A DNA stretch of 64,000 bases from Collinsella sp. AM34-10 (GTDB lineage Bacteria > Actinomycetota > Coriobacteriia > Coriobacteriales > Coriobacteriaceae), in assembly GCF_003469185.1 (NCBI RefSeq), contig NZ_QSIL01000007.1, positions 73,297 to 137,296 on the forward strand. The letters are read 5' to 3'. Below, piece after piece: positions 1-8,652 of the stretch. The notes under the pieces were generated by a model. The model had not been told where the DNA came from. It saw nothing but the letters and a program-made list of their open reading frames with translations, and did no database searches. Position 1 is the first letter of the stretch; each line of letters starts with the position of its first letter. The position numbers and the translations under genes are program-made.

Positions 1-1245
1 CTGGTCGGCATATTGGAGGAAAATGCGGGGTTTCCGATATTCACCTATAGCCCCAAATATCTCGAGAGCGGTGATGCGGCGCCGATTTCGATCTCGCTGC
101 CGTTGACGGCCGAGACATTTAGTCCGGACGCAACGGGTTCCTTTTTCTCCGGCATTATTCCGGAGGGGCAGCTCAACAGGGACCTTGAGAAAAGGGCGCG
201 AGCGGAACGCGGAGATTACTTCAAGGTACTCGATTTGGTCCGCGATGAACCCGTCGGCGCCCTGGTTCTGACGCGAGAGCCTTCGGGCGACAGCCTCGAA
301 ATGGACTATGAAGAGATAGGTGCGGAACAGCTAAGCGGGCTGGCATACGCACCGGCGGAGGTTGCTTTTGATTTAGCGCTAGAGAGTCGAATCTCCCTTG
401 CAGGTGCTCAGGCGAAGATCGGTCTCTACCATACGGGCGATGACCCATGTGGTGGATGGTACCTGCCTCATGGAGCGGCTCCATCCACGCACATTCTCAA
501 GGCGGGGTCGAAAACGTTCCCGGGCGAGACAGTGTGCGAAGCGATGTGCGTGAGAGCCGCCTCTCTGATGGACCTATCGGCCGAAGAGTGTTTTCTTATC
601 CGAGTTGAGGATGCCGAGCCAATTATCGCCGTGAAGCGATTTGACCGAGTAACGTCTGATGCCGGACGCTCGGTTGACGGATTGCCAATTCCATACCGTT
701 TGCATCAGGAAGATGTTTGTCAGGCCAAGGGCGTCTCGCGTGAGCTTAAATATGAGCCGACGGGCGTCAATTACCTGGGGCTTATCGTCGATGCGGTGCG
801 AAGGGCGTCGACGAATCAAATGGAGGACAGGTTCCTTGTCGGCTATAACCAGCTGTTCGACTATGCCGTAGGTAACTGTGATAACCATCTAAAGAACTGG
901 TCGCTCGTATGGGACGAAAGTTGGAAGCAGGTGAGGTTGGCGCCGCTCTATGACGTGCTGTGCACAACGGTTTACCCCAGTCTCGTTCGTGAGATGGGCG
1001 TCTCGTTTGGTGGGAGCCGCAAGATTGACGAAGTAACGCGCGGGTCGGTGATGAGCCAAATGATTGGGGCGGGTTTGCCCGGGGGAATTGTCGCCGGAAT
1101 GATTGCTGATACCTGCAATGAGGTTCCAGACGCGCTAAGAGACGCCGCGCGCGGTCTCAAAGAAGAGGGTTTTCCCGAAGCGGAGGTAATGTTCGAGAAG
1201 ATCATTCCAGAAGTGCAAGCTCGTCTAAGCAGGATCGCCTTATAG
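1..1245 (+). CDS. hipA: HipA-family Ser/Thr kinase toxin, 5' end outside window
   Basis: Member of the HipA kinase family, the toxin of HipBA toxin-antitoxin systems; E. coli HipA phosphorylates glutamyl-tRNA synthetase and induces persistence. Visible features: an N-subdomain ending in ISISLPL, the P-loop-like SLAGAQAKIG near residue 127, the VKRFDR segment, the catalytic loop GNCDNHLKNW near residue 290 and the APLYDV metal-binding motif. The first possible start inside the window is a TTG at 13, but the frame is open to base 1 and the codons before it read LVGI, which matches the usual HipA N-terminal LVGxLxEN. The real start and any HipB antitoxin therefore lie upstream of the window. The family is clear; the target is unknown. 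Confidence 0.9.
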   Translation: MVGILEENAGFPIFTYSPKYLESGDAAPISISLPLTAETFSPDATGSFFSGIIPEGQLNRDLEKRARAERGDYFKVLDLVRDEPVGALVLTREPSGDSLEMDYEEIGAEQLSGLAYAPAEVAFDLALESRISLAGAQAKIGLYHTGDDPCGGWYLPHGAAPSTHILKAGSKTFPGETVCEAMCVRAASLMDLSAEECFLIRVEDAEPIIAVKRFDRVTSDAGRSVDGLPIPYRLHQEDVCQAKGVSRELKYEPTGVNYLGLIVDAVRRASTNQMEDRFLVGYNQLFDYAVGNCDNHLKNWSLVWDESWKQVRLAPLYDVLCTTVYPSLVREMGVSFGGSRKIDEVTRGSVMSQMIGAGLPGGIVAGMIADTCNEVPDALRDAARGLKEEGFPEAEVMFEKIIPEVQARLSRIAL

Positions 1246-1271
1246 TAAAAACGTGCCATCCCAAACAAAAC

Positions 1272-1306
1272 GTGCCGCCCCAAACGGGGCGGCACGCCAT
1301 TTTTCT
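1272..1306 (+). terminator. Intrinsic terminator after hipA
   Basis: Perfect 10-bp stem (1272-1281 with 1286-1295), AAAC loop, then a T-rich tract (ATTTTTCT). It lies between hipA and the convergent universal stress gene. Confidence 0.8.
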
Positions 1307-1443
1307 ATCAGACAACTCGCTGAAGTAAGGCTGCGAAGGCCGCGAGGCCGGGAGGGGTTTCCTAAGGGCACATCCCGCAGCCGCGAAGCGGCGAGGACGT
1401 GCCTGTGGAAACCCCGCAGGCCCCGCGGCCGGTGGGAGCAACG

Positions 1444-1881
1444 CTACTTTACGACCAAGATGTCGCAGTCCGTATTGCGCAGCAGGAACGTCGAAATCGA
1501 ACCCAGGAGCGCGTACTTGATCGAGGACAGGCCGCGTGCGCCGCAGAGTACCAGGTCGGGCTTGACCACGTCGAGCATCTCGTCTTTGAGCGTCTCGCGA
1601 ATACGGCCGGCGCGAATCATGACCTCGACCTCGGGAATGTCGGGATTGGCCTTGGCCTCTTCGAGCTGCTTGGCGATGGAGTTCTTAAATGCCTCCTCCA
1701 GTCCGTTGACCAGATCGACCGGATAGGAACCAGCGCTCTCGAGTGCCGTGGAATCGATAACGTGGCCGATGATTAGCTTGGCGCCGTTGTTCGCGGCGAC
1801 CTTGATGGCGCGTGCGAGCACAAAATCCTGCTGCTCAGTACCGTCGAGTGAAACAAATACCTTGGTGTAGCCCTCGTTCAT
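1444..1881 (-). CDS. Universal stress protein (UspA family)
   Basis: Single-domain Usp protein of 145 residues, the usual length. It starts TKVFVSLDG and has the ATP-binding signature GARG-x9-GS (GARGLSSIKYALLGS) near residues 113-127, so it probably belongs to the ATP-binding subgroup. The family has cytoplasmic roles in stress and energy limitation. The ATG at 1881 follows a strong AAGGAGG at good spacing. The gene is divergent from uppP, with about 250 bp between them. The specific stress is not predictable. Confidence 0.9.
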   Translation of the reverse strand: MNEGYTKVFVSLDGTEQQDFVLARAIKVAANNGAKLIIGHVIDSTALESAGSYPVDLVNGLEEAFKNSIAKQLEEAKANPDIPEVEVMIRAGRIRETLKDEMLDVVKPDLVLCGARGLSSIKYALLGSISTFLLRNTDCDILVVK

Positions 1882-2128
1882 GGTTTCCTCCTTGGTCTAT
1901 CGCACGGGCGTGGGGCTCGTGCATCGGGCGGGCGCGGATGCGTGGCCGCCGGACACTTTATCTTGTTGCAGTTATACCCAAGGATTTGGGTTTGACCGCT
2001 CGCAATTCTGTGAACGGGCGAGTTTTTTGGTAAGGGTAGGCGCAGGCGCGCCGCCAACGGTTGATAATGGGACATCGCCCGCACCGTCCGCAGAACAATA
2101 TCGGCGGGTGTCTAACGAGGGGGTCCCT

Positions 2129-3103
2129 TTGGATATCATTGAGCTTCTAAAATCTGCCTTCATGGGCCTGGTCGAGGGCATCACCGAATGGCTGCCTGTT
2201 TCGTCGACCGGTCACATGATCTTGGTGGACGAGTTCGTCAAGATGAACGTGAGCGAGACGTTCTGGAATATGTTCCTGGTCGTGATTCAGCTTGGCGCCA
2301 TTTTGGCCGTCTGCGTTTTGTTCTTCTACGACCTCAACCCGTTTTCTCCCAGCAAGGGCAAGGAGGGCCGTCGCGACACCTGGGTGCTATGGGGCAAGAT
2401 TGTGCTCGGCTGCATTCCCGCCGCGGCGATCGGTCTGCCGCTCAACGACTGGATGGAGGAGCATTTCTACAATGCTCCCGTCGTGGCGCTGGCGCTCATT
2501 GTGTACGGCGTGCTGTTTATCGTGATCGAGAACTGGCGCGCGAACAAGCGCGACCAGGCTGCTCTTGCCGGTTCGTTTGGTTCGCGTGCCGTGGTGGTGG
2601 GCGGACGCCCCGCCGGCGCGCATTTTGCCGCGCCCGCTGCGGCTGCCGCTTCAGATGATGACGATAACCTTGACTTTGGCTCCATCACTACGCTCGAGGA
2701 TCTGAGCTGGAAGACCGCGCTGGGTATCGGTTGCTTCCAGGTGCTTTCGCTGATTCCGGGCACATCGCGCTCCGGCTCCACCATCATCGGCGGCCTGCTA
2801 CTGGGCTGCACGCGCTCGGTGGCGTCTAAGTTCACGTTCTTCCTAGCCATTCCCGTCATGTTTGGTGCGAGTGCGCTCAAGCTGGTCAAGTACTTTATTA
2901 AGGGCGGCACGTTCGGCACCAACGAAATCGCCATCCTGGGCGTGGGCTGCGTCGTCGCCTTTGTGGTGTCGCTCATTGCCATCAAGTGGCTTATGGGCTT
3001 CGTGCGCCGTCACGACTTCAAGTGCTTCGGCGTCTACCGCATCATCCTGGGCATCGTGGTGCTCGCGTACTTCTTTGTCCTGGAGCCTATGCTCGGCCTG
3101 TAA
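2129..3103 (+). CDS. uppP: Undecaprenyl-diphosphatase (UppP/BacA)
   Basis: Integral membrane phosphatase that recycles undecaprenyl pyrophosphate for peptidoglycan synthesis; overproduction gives bacitracin resistance. Signatures: EGITEWLPVSSTGH at the N-terminus and PGTSRSGSTIIGGLL in the second half, with several hydrophobic segments. I choose the TTG at 2129 (LDIIELLKSAFMGLVEGITEW) because it matches the family N-terminus and has GAGGGGG about 7 bases upstream; the longer open frame back to 1880 looks non-coding. The product is 324 residues, longer than the usual roughly 270, because of a hydrophilic Ala/Asp-rich insertion at about residues 137-178 in a loop between membrane segments. Confidence 0.92.
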   Translation: MDIIELLKSAFMGLVEGITEWLPVSSTGHMILVDEFVKMNVSETFWNMFLVVIQLGAILAVCVLFFYDLNPFSPSKGKEGRRDTWVLWGKIVLGCIPAAAIGLPLNDWMEEHFYNAPVVALALIVYGVLFIVIENWRANKRDQAALAGSFGSRAVVVGGRPAGAHFAAPAAAAASDDDDNLDFGSITTLEDLSWKTALGIGCFQVLSLIPGTSRSGSTIIGGLLLGCTRSVASKFTFFLAIPVMFGASALKLVKYFIKGGTFGTNEIAILGVGCVVAFVVSLIAIKWLMGFVRRHDFKCFGVYRIILGIVVLAYFFVLEPMLGL

Positions 3104-3147
3104 CTTGGTTGACGCTGCGCGGCGACCAGAGCGACAACTTGTCATTC

Positions 3148-3190
3148 AAAGGGGGTGGCATGACCAAAAGGTCTATGCCGCCCCCTTTTC
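3148..3190 (+). terminator. Intrinsic terminator after uppP
   Basis: Stem AAAGGGGGTGGCAT pairs with ATGCCGCCCCCTTTT (one T-G pair) across a 13-base loop, and ends in TTTT. Confidence 0.75.
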
Positions 3191-3344
3191 ATGCCAATTT
3201 GTTCGCTCTGGCCGCCGCTCGCTGCTGCTGTCATGACATCGGCGGTTTCGTGATTGTCAATAGATTGGTGCAAAGCAACCTGACCCCAATGCACCAAATT
3301 CGCTGGGGCGGGCCTGACGGTGGCGCACGGAGTCGTGGTGTGAT

Positions 3345-3375
3345 TTGCGTCGGTGTCCGCGCGGCTCGGTATACT
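3345..3375 (+). promoter_or_regulatory. Possible promoter of pcrA
   Basis: TTGCGT (3345-3350) and TATACT (3370-3375) with a 19-bp gap, about 60 bp before the chosen pcrA start. The spacing is slightly long. Confidence 0.4.
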
Positions 3376-3436
3376 GGTACGGCTCAAACTATGGCGCCGC
3401 CCGCAGGCGCGCCGTCCGTCAGATGAGGAGTCGCCC

Positions 3437-6337
3437 ATGACCCAGCCCCTGCCCTGGGAAAAGAACGCCGCGGTACCCGTACCGCCCGCGCCGGAACCCG
3501 TGCCGCTCGATGCATACACCGCCCCTGCTGCGCCGGAGCCCGAGCTCGTTCCGCTCGACATCTACGACGCTCCCGCGCCGGCGCCCAAGCCCGCCAAACC
3601 GCTCGTCGACATCGACAGCCTTAATCCCGCCCAGCGCGAGGCGGTCCTGTCCACCGAGGGCCCGTTGCTGGTGCTCGCCGGCGCCGGCTCGGGCAAGACC
3701 CGCGTCTTGACCTTCCGCATCGCACATATGCTCGGCGACCTGGGTGTTAAGCCTTGGCAGGTTCTTGCCATTACGTTTACCAACAAGGCCGCGGCAGAGA
3801 TGCGCGAGCGTCTGGCGGCACTCATTCCCAGCGGCACCCGTGGCATGTGGGTGTGCACCTTCCATGCTATGTGCGTGCGCATGCTGCGCGAGGACGCCGA
3901 CCTGTTGGGCTACACCGGCCAGTTCACCATCTACGATGACGATGACTCAAAGCGCATGGTGCGCGACATTATGCAGGCGCTCGGCATCGAGCAAAAGCAG
4001 TTCCCCATCAACATGATCCGCAGCAAGATTAGCTCGGCCAAAAACGCCATGATCGGCCCCGAGGACATGCTCAAGAGTGCCGATAGCCCCAACGACAAAA
4101 AGGCCGCGCAGGTCTACCTAGAGCTGGAGCGCCGCCTGCGCGCCGCCAATGCGATGGACTTTGACGACCTGCTCGTGCGCGCGCTCGAGCTGCTGCGCAC
4201 CCGTCCCGAGGTGCTCGATAAGTACCAAGAGCGCTTCCGCTACATTAGCGTCGACGAGTATCAGGACACCAACCACGTCCAGTACGAAATCGCCAACCTG
4301 CTGGCCGCTAAGTACCAAAACCTCATGGTCGTGGGCGACGATGACCAGTCCATTTACAGCTGGCGTGGCGCCGACATCACCAACATCCTGGACTTTGAGA
4401 AGGACTTTAAAAACTGCAAGACCGTCAAGCTGGAGCAGAACTATCGCTCTACGGGTCACATCCTGAGCGCCGCCAACGCCGTGGTGCGCCACAACTCGCA
4501 GCGCAAGGACAAGCGCCTGTTTACGGCCGAGGGCGATGGCGAGAAGATCCAGGCCTTCCAGGCAAGCGATGAGCGCGACGAGGGTCGCTGGATTGCCGGC
4601 GAGATCGAGAAACTGCATGCCAAAGGCACGAGCTACGACGACATCGCCGTGTTCTATCGCACCAACGCCCAGTCGCGTATCCTCGAAGATATGTTCCTGC
4701 GCGCGGGCGTGCCCTACAAGATCGTGGGCGGCACGCGATTCTTCGACCGTGCCGAGATCCGCGACGTCATGGCCTACCTTAAGATGATCGTGAACCCGGC
4801 CGACGAGATGAGCGTCAAGCGCGTCATCAACACACCTCGCCGCGGCATCGGTTCCACCTCGATCCAAAAGATCGAGCAGCTGGCGCGCGACAACCGCTGC
4901 TCGTTCTTCCAGGCTTGCGAGATCGCGTGTGCCGAAACCGGCATGTTTAGCGCCAAGGTGCGCAACGGCCTGTCGAGCTTTGTGTCGCTGGTGCGCGAGG
5001 GTCGCCGCATGGACGGCGAGCTCAAGGACGTTGTCGAGATGATCGTCGATAAGACGGGCTTGCTGCAGGCGTTTCGCGCCGAGGGCACCATGGAGTCCGA
5101 GAGCCGCGCCGAGAACATCCAGGAATTCCTGGGCGTCGCTGCCGAATTTGAGGAGACGCACGAGGACATCGAGGGTACGCTCGAGAGCTTGGAAGAGCTG
5201 CGCGCAGCCGGTGTTGCCGACGTGCCTGCCGGCGCCGAGCCCGAGCCCGTCGTGGTGAGCGCGCCTGCGCCCGAACCGGGGCCATCTGCCCCGGCATCCT
5301 CGTTTGAGGCACTCGTCGGCGCGCGCGATGCCGCGGGCTCCAATCCGCTCGATAGCCTGGCTGCTCCGGCGCTGTCTCCGCAGGATGCCCTGGCTGCTGC
5401 CATCGCGGGCAACGCGTATGCCGCGCCGACGGAGATGCCGGCGGGTGCCGTGCATGCCGACGAGATTGAGCGCACCTACGGTCCGCTCACCTGTAAGGCG
5501 CTGCCGGCACTCATGGAGTGGCTGGCCCTGCGCTCCGACTTGGATTCCCTGGCCGGCGAGACGCATGCCATCACCATGATGACCATCCACTCCGCCAAGG
5601 GCCTGGAGTTCCCTGCGGTGTTCGTGGCCGGCATGGAGGAGGGCATCTTCCCGCACGTGCACGACTTTGGCGGCAGCGATGACCCGGGCAAGCTCGAGGA
5701 GGAGCGTCGCCTGGCCTACGTTGCCATCACGCGCGCCCGCAAGCGCCTGTTCCTGACCTATGCGGCCACGCGTCGCACCTACGGCTCGACCTCTGCCAAC
5801 CCACGCTCGCGCTTTCTCAATGAGATTCCGTTTGAGGATATCGAGTTTAGCGGTATCGGTTCTGCCGGTTTTGAAGGCACGGGCTGGGAGAAGCGCGGCG
5901 ACCGTCACGGCACCTTTGGCTCGGGCATGGGTTCGGATATGTATGGCGGCAAGGTGTTTGGCTCGCATACGCGCTCGACCGGCGGTTCCGGTTCGCGCGG
6001 TGGATCGAGCTTTGACGATTTCTGTGGCGGCAGCAGCTACGGGACCGAGCGCCATCGTGGGGTCTCGCCCGACGCCGGCCGTGTTGCATCGACCTTTGGC
6101 TCGGGCGCGCCGCGAGCCAAAAAGCCGTCGTCCAAGGTGTCCCCGACGGTGGAGCGCAAGGTCGATCGCGCCAGCGCATCGCAGGACTTTGCCGCGGGCG
6201 ATACCGTGAGCCATAAGACCTTTGGCACGGGTACCGTGATCTCGGTCGCCGGAGACATGATCGAGGTCCAGTTCGAAAAGACCGGCCAGACCAAAAAGCT
6301 GATGAAGGGCTTTGCGCCGATCGTCAAGCTGTCGTGA
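3437..6337 (+). CDS. pcrA: ATP-dependent DNA helicase PcrA/UvrD
   Basis: Superfamily 1A 3'-5' helicase of repair and replication restart. All core motifs are present: Q motif (LNPAQREAV), Walker A GAGSGKT at about residues 82-88, DEYQDT near 272, GDDDQSIYSWRGA, LEQNYRST, HSAKGLEF near 716 and AYVAITRARKRL near 760. The C-terminal 50 residues form the Tudor-like module typical of PcrA (GDTVSHKTFGTGTVI). The ATG at 3437 follows GAGGAG; the frame extends upstream without a good site. Oddities: a Pro/Ala-rich N-terminal leader of about 55 residues, and a low-complexity Pro/Ala insertion at about residues 575-670 in the 2B region. The product is 966 residues against roughly 720-760 in Firmicutes. 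Confidence 0.95.
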   Translation: MTQPLPWEKNAAVPVPPAPEPVPLDAYTAPAAPEPELVPLDIYDAPAPAPKPAKPLVDIDSLNPAQREAVLSTEGPLLVLAGAGSGKTRVLTFRIAHMLGDLGVKPWQVLAITFTNKAAAEMRERLAALIPSGTRGMWVCTFHAMCVRMLREDADLLGYTGQFTIYDDDDSKRMVRDIMQALGIEQKQFPINMIRSKISSAKNAMIGPEDMLKSADSPNDKKAAQVYLELERRLRAANAMDFDDLLVRALELLRTRPEVLDKYQERFRYISVDEYQDTNHVQYEIANLLAAKYQNLMVVGDDDQSIYSWRGADITNILDFEKDFKNCKTVKLEQNYRSTGHILSAANAVVRHNSQRKDKRLFTAEGDGEKIQAFQASDERDEGRWIAGEIEKLHAKGTSYDDIAVFYRTNAQSRILEDMFLRAGVPYKIVGGTRFFDRAEIRDVMAYLKMIVNPADEMSVKRVINTPRRGIGSTSIQKIEQLARDNRCSFFQACEIACAETGMFSAKVRNGLSSFVSLVREGRRMDGELKDVVEMIVDKTGLLQAFRAEGTMESESRAENIQEFLGVAAEFEETHEDIEGTLESLEELRAAGVADVPAGAEPEPVVVSAPAPEPGPSAPASSFEALVGARDAAGSNPLDSLAAPALSPQDALAAAIAGNAYAAPTEMPAGAVHADEIERTYGPLTCKALPALMEWLALRSDLDSLAGETHAITMMTIHSAKGLEFPAVFVAGMEEGIFPHVHDFGGSDDPGKLEEERRLAYVAITRARKRLFLTYAATRRTYGSTSANPRSRFLNEIPFEDIEFSGIGSAGFEGTGWEKRGDRHGTFGSGMGSDMYGGKVFGSHTRSTGGSGSRGGSSFDDFCGGSSYGTERHRGVSPDAGRVASTFGSGAPRAKKPSSKVSPTVERKVDRASASQDFAAGDTVSHKTFGTGTVISVAGDMIEVQFEKTGQTKKLMKGFAPIVKLS

Positions 6338-6344
6338 TTCCGGC

Positions 6345-6474
6345 GGACCTGGGCGGGCGTATAGGGCAACATCGCCTGCTCGGACAGTCCTGCGCAAGAC
6401 GGAGAGCACATTAAGTGCTCTCCTTTGCGTGCGGAACTCGCGATCGATGTTGCCCTATACGCCCGCCCAGGTCC
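6345..6474. repeat. Large inverted repeat with 30-bp perfect arms
   Basis: Bases 6345-6374 are the exact reverse complement of 6445-6474. The 70-base interval contains a second perfect hairpin, GGAGAGCAC (6401-6409) with GTGCTCTCC (6415-6423), followed by TTT. The inner hairpin could terminate pcrA transcription; the outer arms are much longer than a terminator needs. Confidence 0.85.
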
Positions 6475-6563
6475 TTAGATAACGTTGCTTGCGAACGTCG
6501 CTCTGCTCGTTCGCTTTTTGATCTGGAGAGCCGGGTGGGCTGATAGATTAATAGATATGAGTA

Positions 6564-6595
6564 GGGGCTCCCCCGTTAAAGAACGGGGGAGCCCC
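6564..6595. terminator. Bidirectional hairpin between pcrA and manA
   Basis: Perfect 14-bp stem (6564-6577 with 6582-6595) and an AAAG loop, directly after the manA stop on the minus strand. Neither side has a strong T-run, so termination efficiency is uncertain. Confidence 0.6.
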
Positions 6596-6622
6596 TTGTT
6601 GCGTTTGGGTTGTTGGTGCGAC

Positions 6623-7555
6623 CTAGAGGTGCGAGACGATCAGTTCCATCTTGCCTTCGAGTTCGATCTGGTCCACGGTGCTCGGAGCTAGCAGGTGGCT
6701 TCCCTTGTGGACGGGGTCGCCGCAGACGGTGCCTTCGCCGTCGATGACCGACAGGCACATGAAGGGCCAGCGCTGGTCGATGGTTTTGCTGCCGTCGACG
6801 CGCACGCGATCGACGGTGTAGCAGGGGTTGGACTCGAGCTCGGTTACGCCGTCCACCTCGGGCGCGGTCACCGTGCCGTCGGTCGGAGCCTGAGCATCAA
6901 AGTCGATGCAGTCGAGGCTCTGCTCAATGTGCAGCGGGCGCAGGTTGCCGTCGGTGCCGGGACGGTCGTAGTCGTACAGACGATACGTCACGTCGCTCGA
7001 CTGCTGCGTCTCCAAAATGAGCGTGCCGGTCTTGATGGCGTGCACGGTACCGGAATCAATCTGGAAAAAGTCGCCCTTGTGAATCGGCAACACGTTGAGC
7101 ATGTCGTCCCAACGTCCTTCCTCGATCATTTGTGCGGCCTCGGCGCGGTCCTTGGCACGCTGGCCGACGATGATCGTGGCGTCGGGCTCGCAGTCCAGCA
7201 CATACCAACACTCGGTTTTGCCCAGGCTACCGTTCTCGTGCTCGGCAGCGTACTCGTCGTTGGGATGAATCTGGATCGAAAGGTCGTCCTTGGCGTCCAG
7301 AATCTTAATGAGCAGCGGGAACTCCTTGCCCTCGCAGTTGCCAAAGAGCTCGCGATGCTCGGCCCACAGCCACGACAGCGTGTGGCCGGCATACGGGCCC
7401 TCCGCAATCTGGCAGTCGCCGTTGGGGTGGGCCGAGATGGCCCAGCACTCACCGATGGGGCCATCGGGAATGTCGTAGCCAAATACGGTTCCGAGCTGGC
7501 GACCGCCCCAGATCTTCTCGTGGAAGATCGGCGTCAGCTTAATCAAATCGGACAT
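6623..7555 (-). CDS. manA: Mannose-6-phosphate isomerase, class I
   Basis: Cupin-fold, zinc-dependent enzyme that interconverts mannose 6-phosphate and fructose 6-phosphate in the cytoplasm. Recognisable features: EKIWGG near the N-terminus, the zinc ligand segment QIHPND, KTECWYVLD, and GTVHAI near the active site. Length (about 310 residues) fits the short Bacillus-type ManA. Two ATGs are available (7561 and 7555); the downstream one has GGGGG at about 7 bases, while the first is too close to it, so 7555 is preferred. It follows the GntR gene on the same strand by about 70 bp and is probably cotranscribed with it. Confidence 0.93.
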   Translation of the reverse strand: MSDLIKLTPIFHEKIWGGRQLGTVFGYDIPDGPIGECWAISAHPNGDCQIAEGPYAGHTLSWLWAEHRELFGNCEGKEFPLLIKILDAKDDLSIQIHPNDEYAAEHENGSLGKTECWYVLDCEPDATIIVGQRAKDRAEAAQMIEEGRWDDMLNVLPIHKGDFFQIDSGTVHAIKTGTLILETQQSSDVTYRLYDYDRPGTDGNLRPLHIEQSLDCIDFDAQAPTDGTVTAPEVDGVTELESNPCYTVDRVRVDGSKTIDQRWPFMCLSVIDGEGTVCGDPVHKGSHLLAPSTVDQIELEGKMELIVSHL

Positions 7556-7629
7556 GTTCATACCCCCATTGTGTTGCGCGGGCGCTGCACAAAACAGCTC
7601 AAAGCGAGCGCCCGGATGACTACAAAAAC

Positions 7630-8349
7630 CTATGCCAACGTTACGTTGTGCAACTCAAAGCGGTCGCCAACGTTGCGCGAGACCGAATACTCAAAGGCGG
7701 TGCCGCTGTCCAAAAAGCCAATCTGGGTGAGCTCGAGCAGGGGAGAGCCAGGCTTGGTGTCCAAGCGCTCGGCTTCTTCCTCGGTTGCTGCCACGGCGCG
7801 AATGGTACGGTGGAAGCTCGAAATCTTCAGCCCACATTGCTCGCGGATGAAGTGGTAGACCGATCCGTACAGGTCCTTCTTTTTAAGGCCTGGAATCAGC
7901 TCGAGGGGCATGTAGGTGTACTCGATAACGATGGGCTTCCCATCGGCCTGACGCACGCGCACGATGTGATAGGCAAAGTCATCCTCGGCAATTCCCAGCT
8001 GGGCTGCGATGTCCGCTGGTGGATTAACAATCGAGAAATCGTAGACCACCGAGGTCACCTTCTCCCCGCGGTGCTCATACGAAAAGCCCTGGGCACGGTC
8101 GTTTTTGCCCTGGAAAAACGCCTGACCGGGAAGTCCCGCCGTGTCCTTAACGTAGGTACCCGATCCGCGTCGGCTGGTAATAAGACCTTCCTCGGTGATT
8201 TGCTCGATAGCTCGTTTGACGGTGATTTTGGAAACGCTATAGAGCTCGCAGAACTCAACGACGGTGGGAAGCTTGTCGCCCGGTTTAAGAGTGCCATCCT
8301 CGATGCTTCGACGAATATCTGCAGCTATCGCCTCGTATTTGGGAATCAT
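7630..8349 (-). CDS. GntR/HutC-family transcriptional regulator with UTRA domain
   Basis: N-terminal winged helix (YEAIAADIRRSIEDGTLKPG, then LPTVVEFCELYSVSKITVKRAI and RRGSGTYV) and a C-terminal UTRA ligand domain, the layout of sugar-phosphate-responsive HutC-type repressors such as TreR or BglR. The ATG at 8349 has AAGGAGG 5-6 bases upstream; a longer frame to 8382 lacks such a site. It is divergent from bglA and the cellobiose-type PTS, so it is the likely local regulator of that operon, and manA lies downstream of it. The effector is unknown; a phosphorylated beta-glucoside is plausible. Confidence 0.88.
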   Translation of the reverse strand: MIPKYEAIAADIRRSIEDGTLKPGDKLPTVVEFCELYSVSKITVKRAIEQITEEGLITSRRGSGTYVKDTAGLPGQAFFQGKNDRAQGFSYEHRGEKVTSVVYDFSIVNPPADIAAQLGIAEDDFAYHIVRVRQADGKPIVIEYTYMPLELIPGLKKKDLYGSVYHFIREQCGLKISSFHRTIRAVAATEEEAERLDTKPGSPLLELTQIGFLDSGTAFEYSVSRNVGDRFELHNVTLA

Positions 8350-8457
8350 TGAACCTCCTTTCCGACATATATCAATACGCAAGTAAGTATAACCCTTAAC
8401 AAGGCACCCATATAACCTTTATCTAAGAAGCTCGAGAAAGAAAAAAGAAAAAGACGC

Positions 8458-8485
8458 TTTACTTTTAGAATTAGAGCGCTATAGT
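8458..8485 (+). promoter_or_regulatory. Promoter of the bglA-PTS operon
   Basis: TTTACT (8458-8463), 16-bp gap, TATAGT (8480-8485). Transcription would begin near 8492 and read through the leader hairpin at 8531-8616. Confidence 0.55.
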
Positions 8486-8530
8486 TTAAGCAACGAACGG
8501 AATCTTTCCGCAGAACAGGATCGACCGTTT

Positions 8531-8616
8531 GGGGACGGTTTTGTTTTGGCGGGTTGGATATCGGTATGACCGGTGCGCGCCCGCGCCGGATAACCTGCCA
8601 AAGCAAACCCGTCTCC
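8531..8616 (+). repeat. Long leader hairpin upstream of bglA
   Basis: Bases 8531-8555 and 8592-8616 are inverted copies, 21 of 25 identical. Three of the four differences would still pair as G-U in RNA. The 36-base apex contains a second small CCGG-closed hairpin. The right arm recurs almost exactly at 12473-12496. Confidence 0.7.
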
Positions 8617-8652
8617 AACCGGAAGCTCTAGAACACGAAAGCGAGGACTTTG

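Larger units (their letters stand above)
8350..8652. other. Divergent regulatory region between gntR and bglA
   Basis: 303 bp without a gene. The half near gntR is AT-rich with an A-rich tract around 8440-8452. The half near bglA holds a promoter and a long leader hairpin, listed separately. I did not find a convincing palindromic GntR operator. Confidence 0.6.

Noticed and set aside
4118..6409. 763-residue minus-strand open frame across pcrA
   Set aside because: Antisense to a gene with complete helicase motifs; it is a GC-rich codon-position shadow with no family features.
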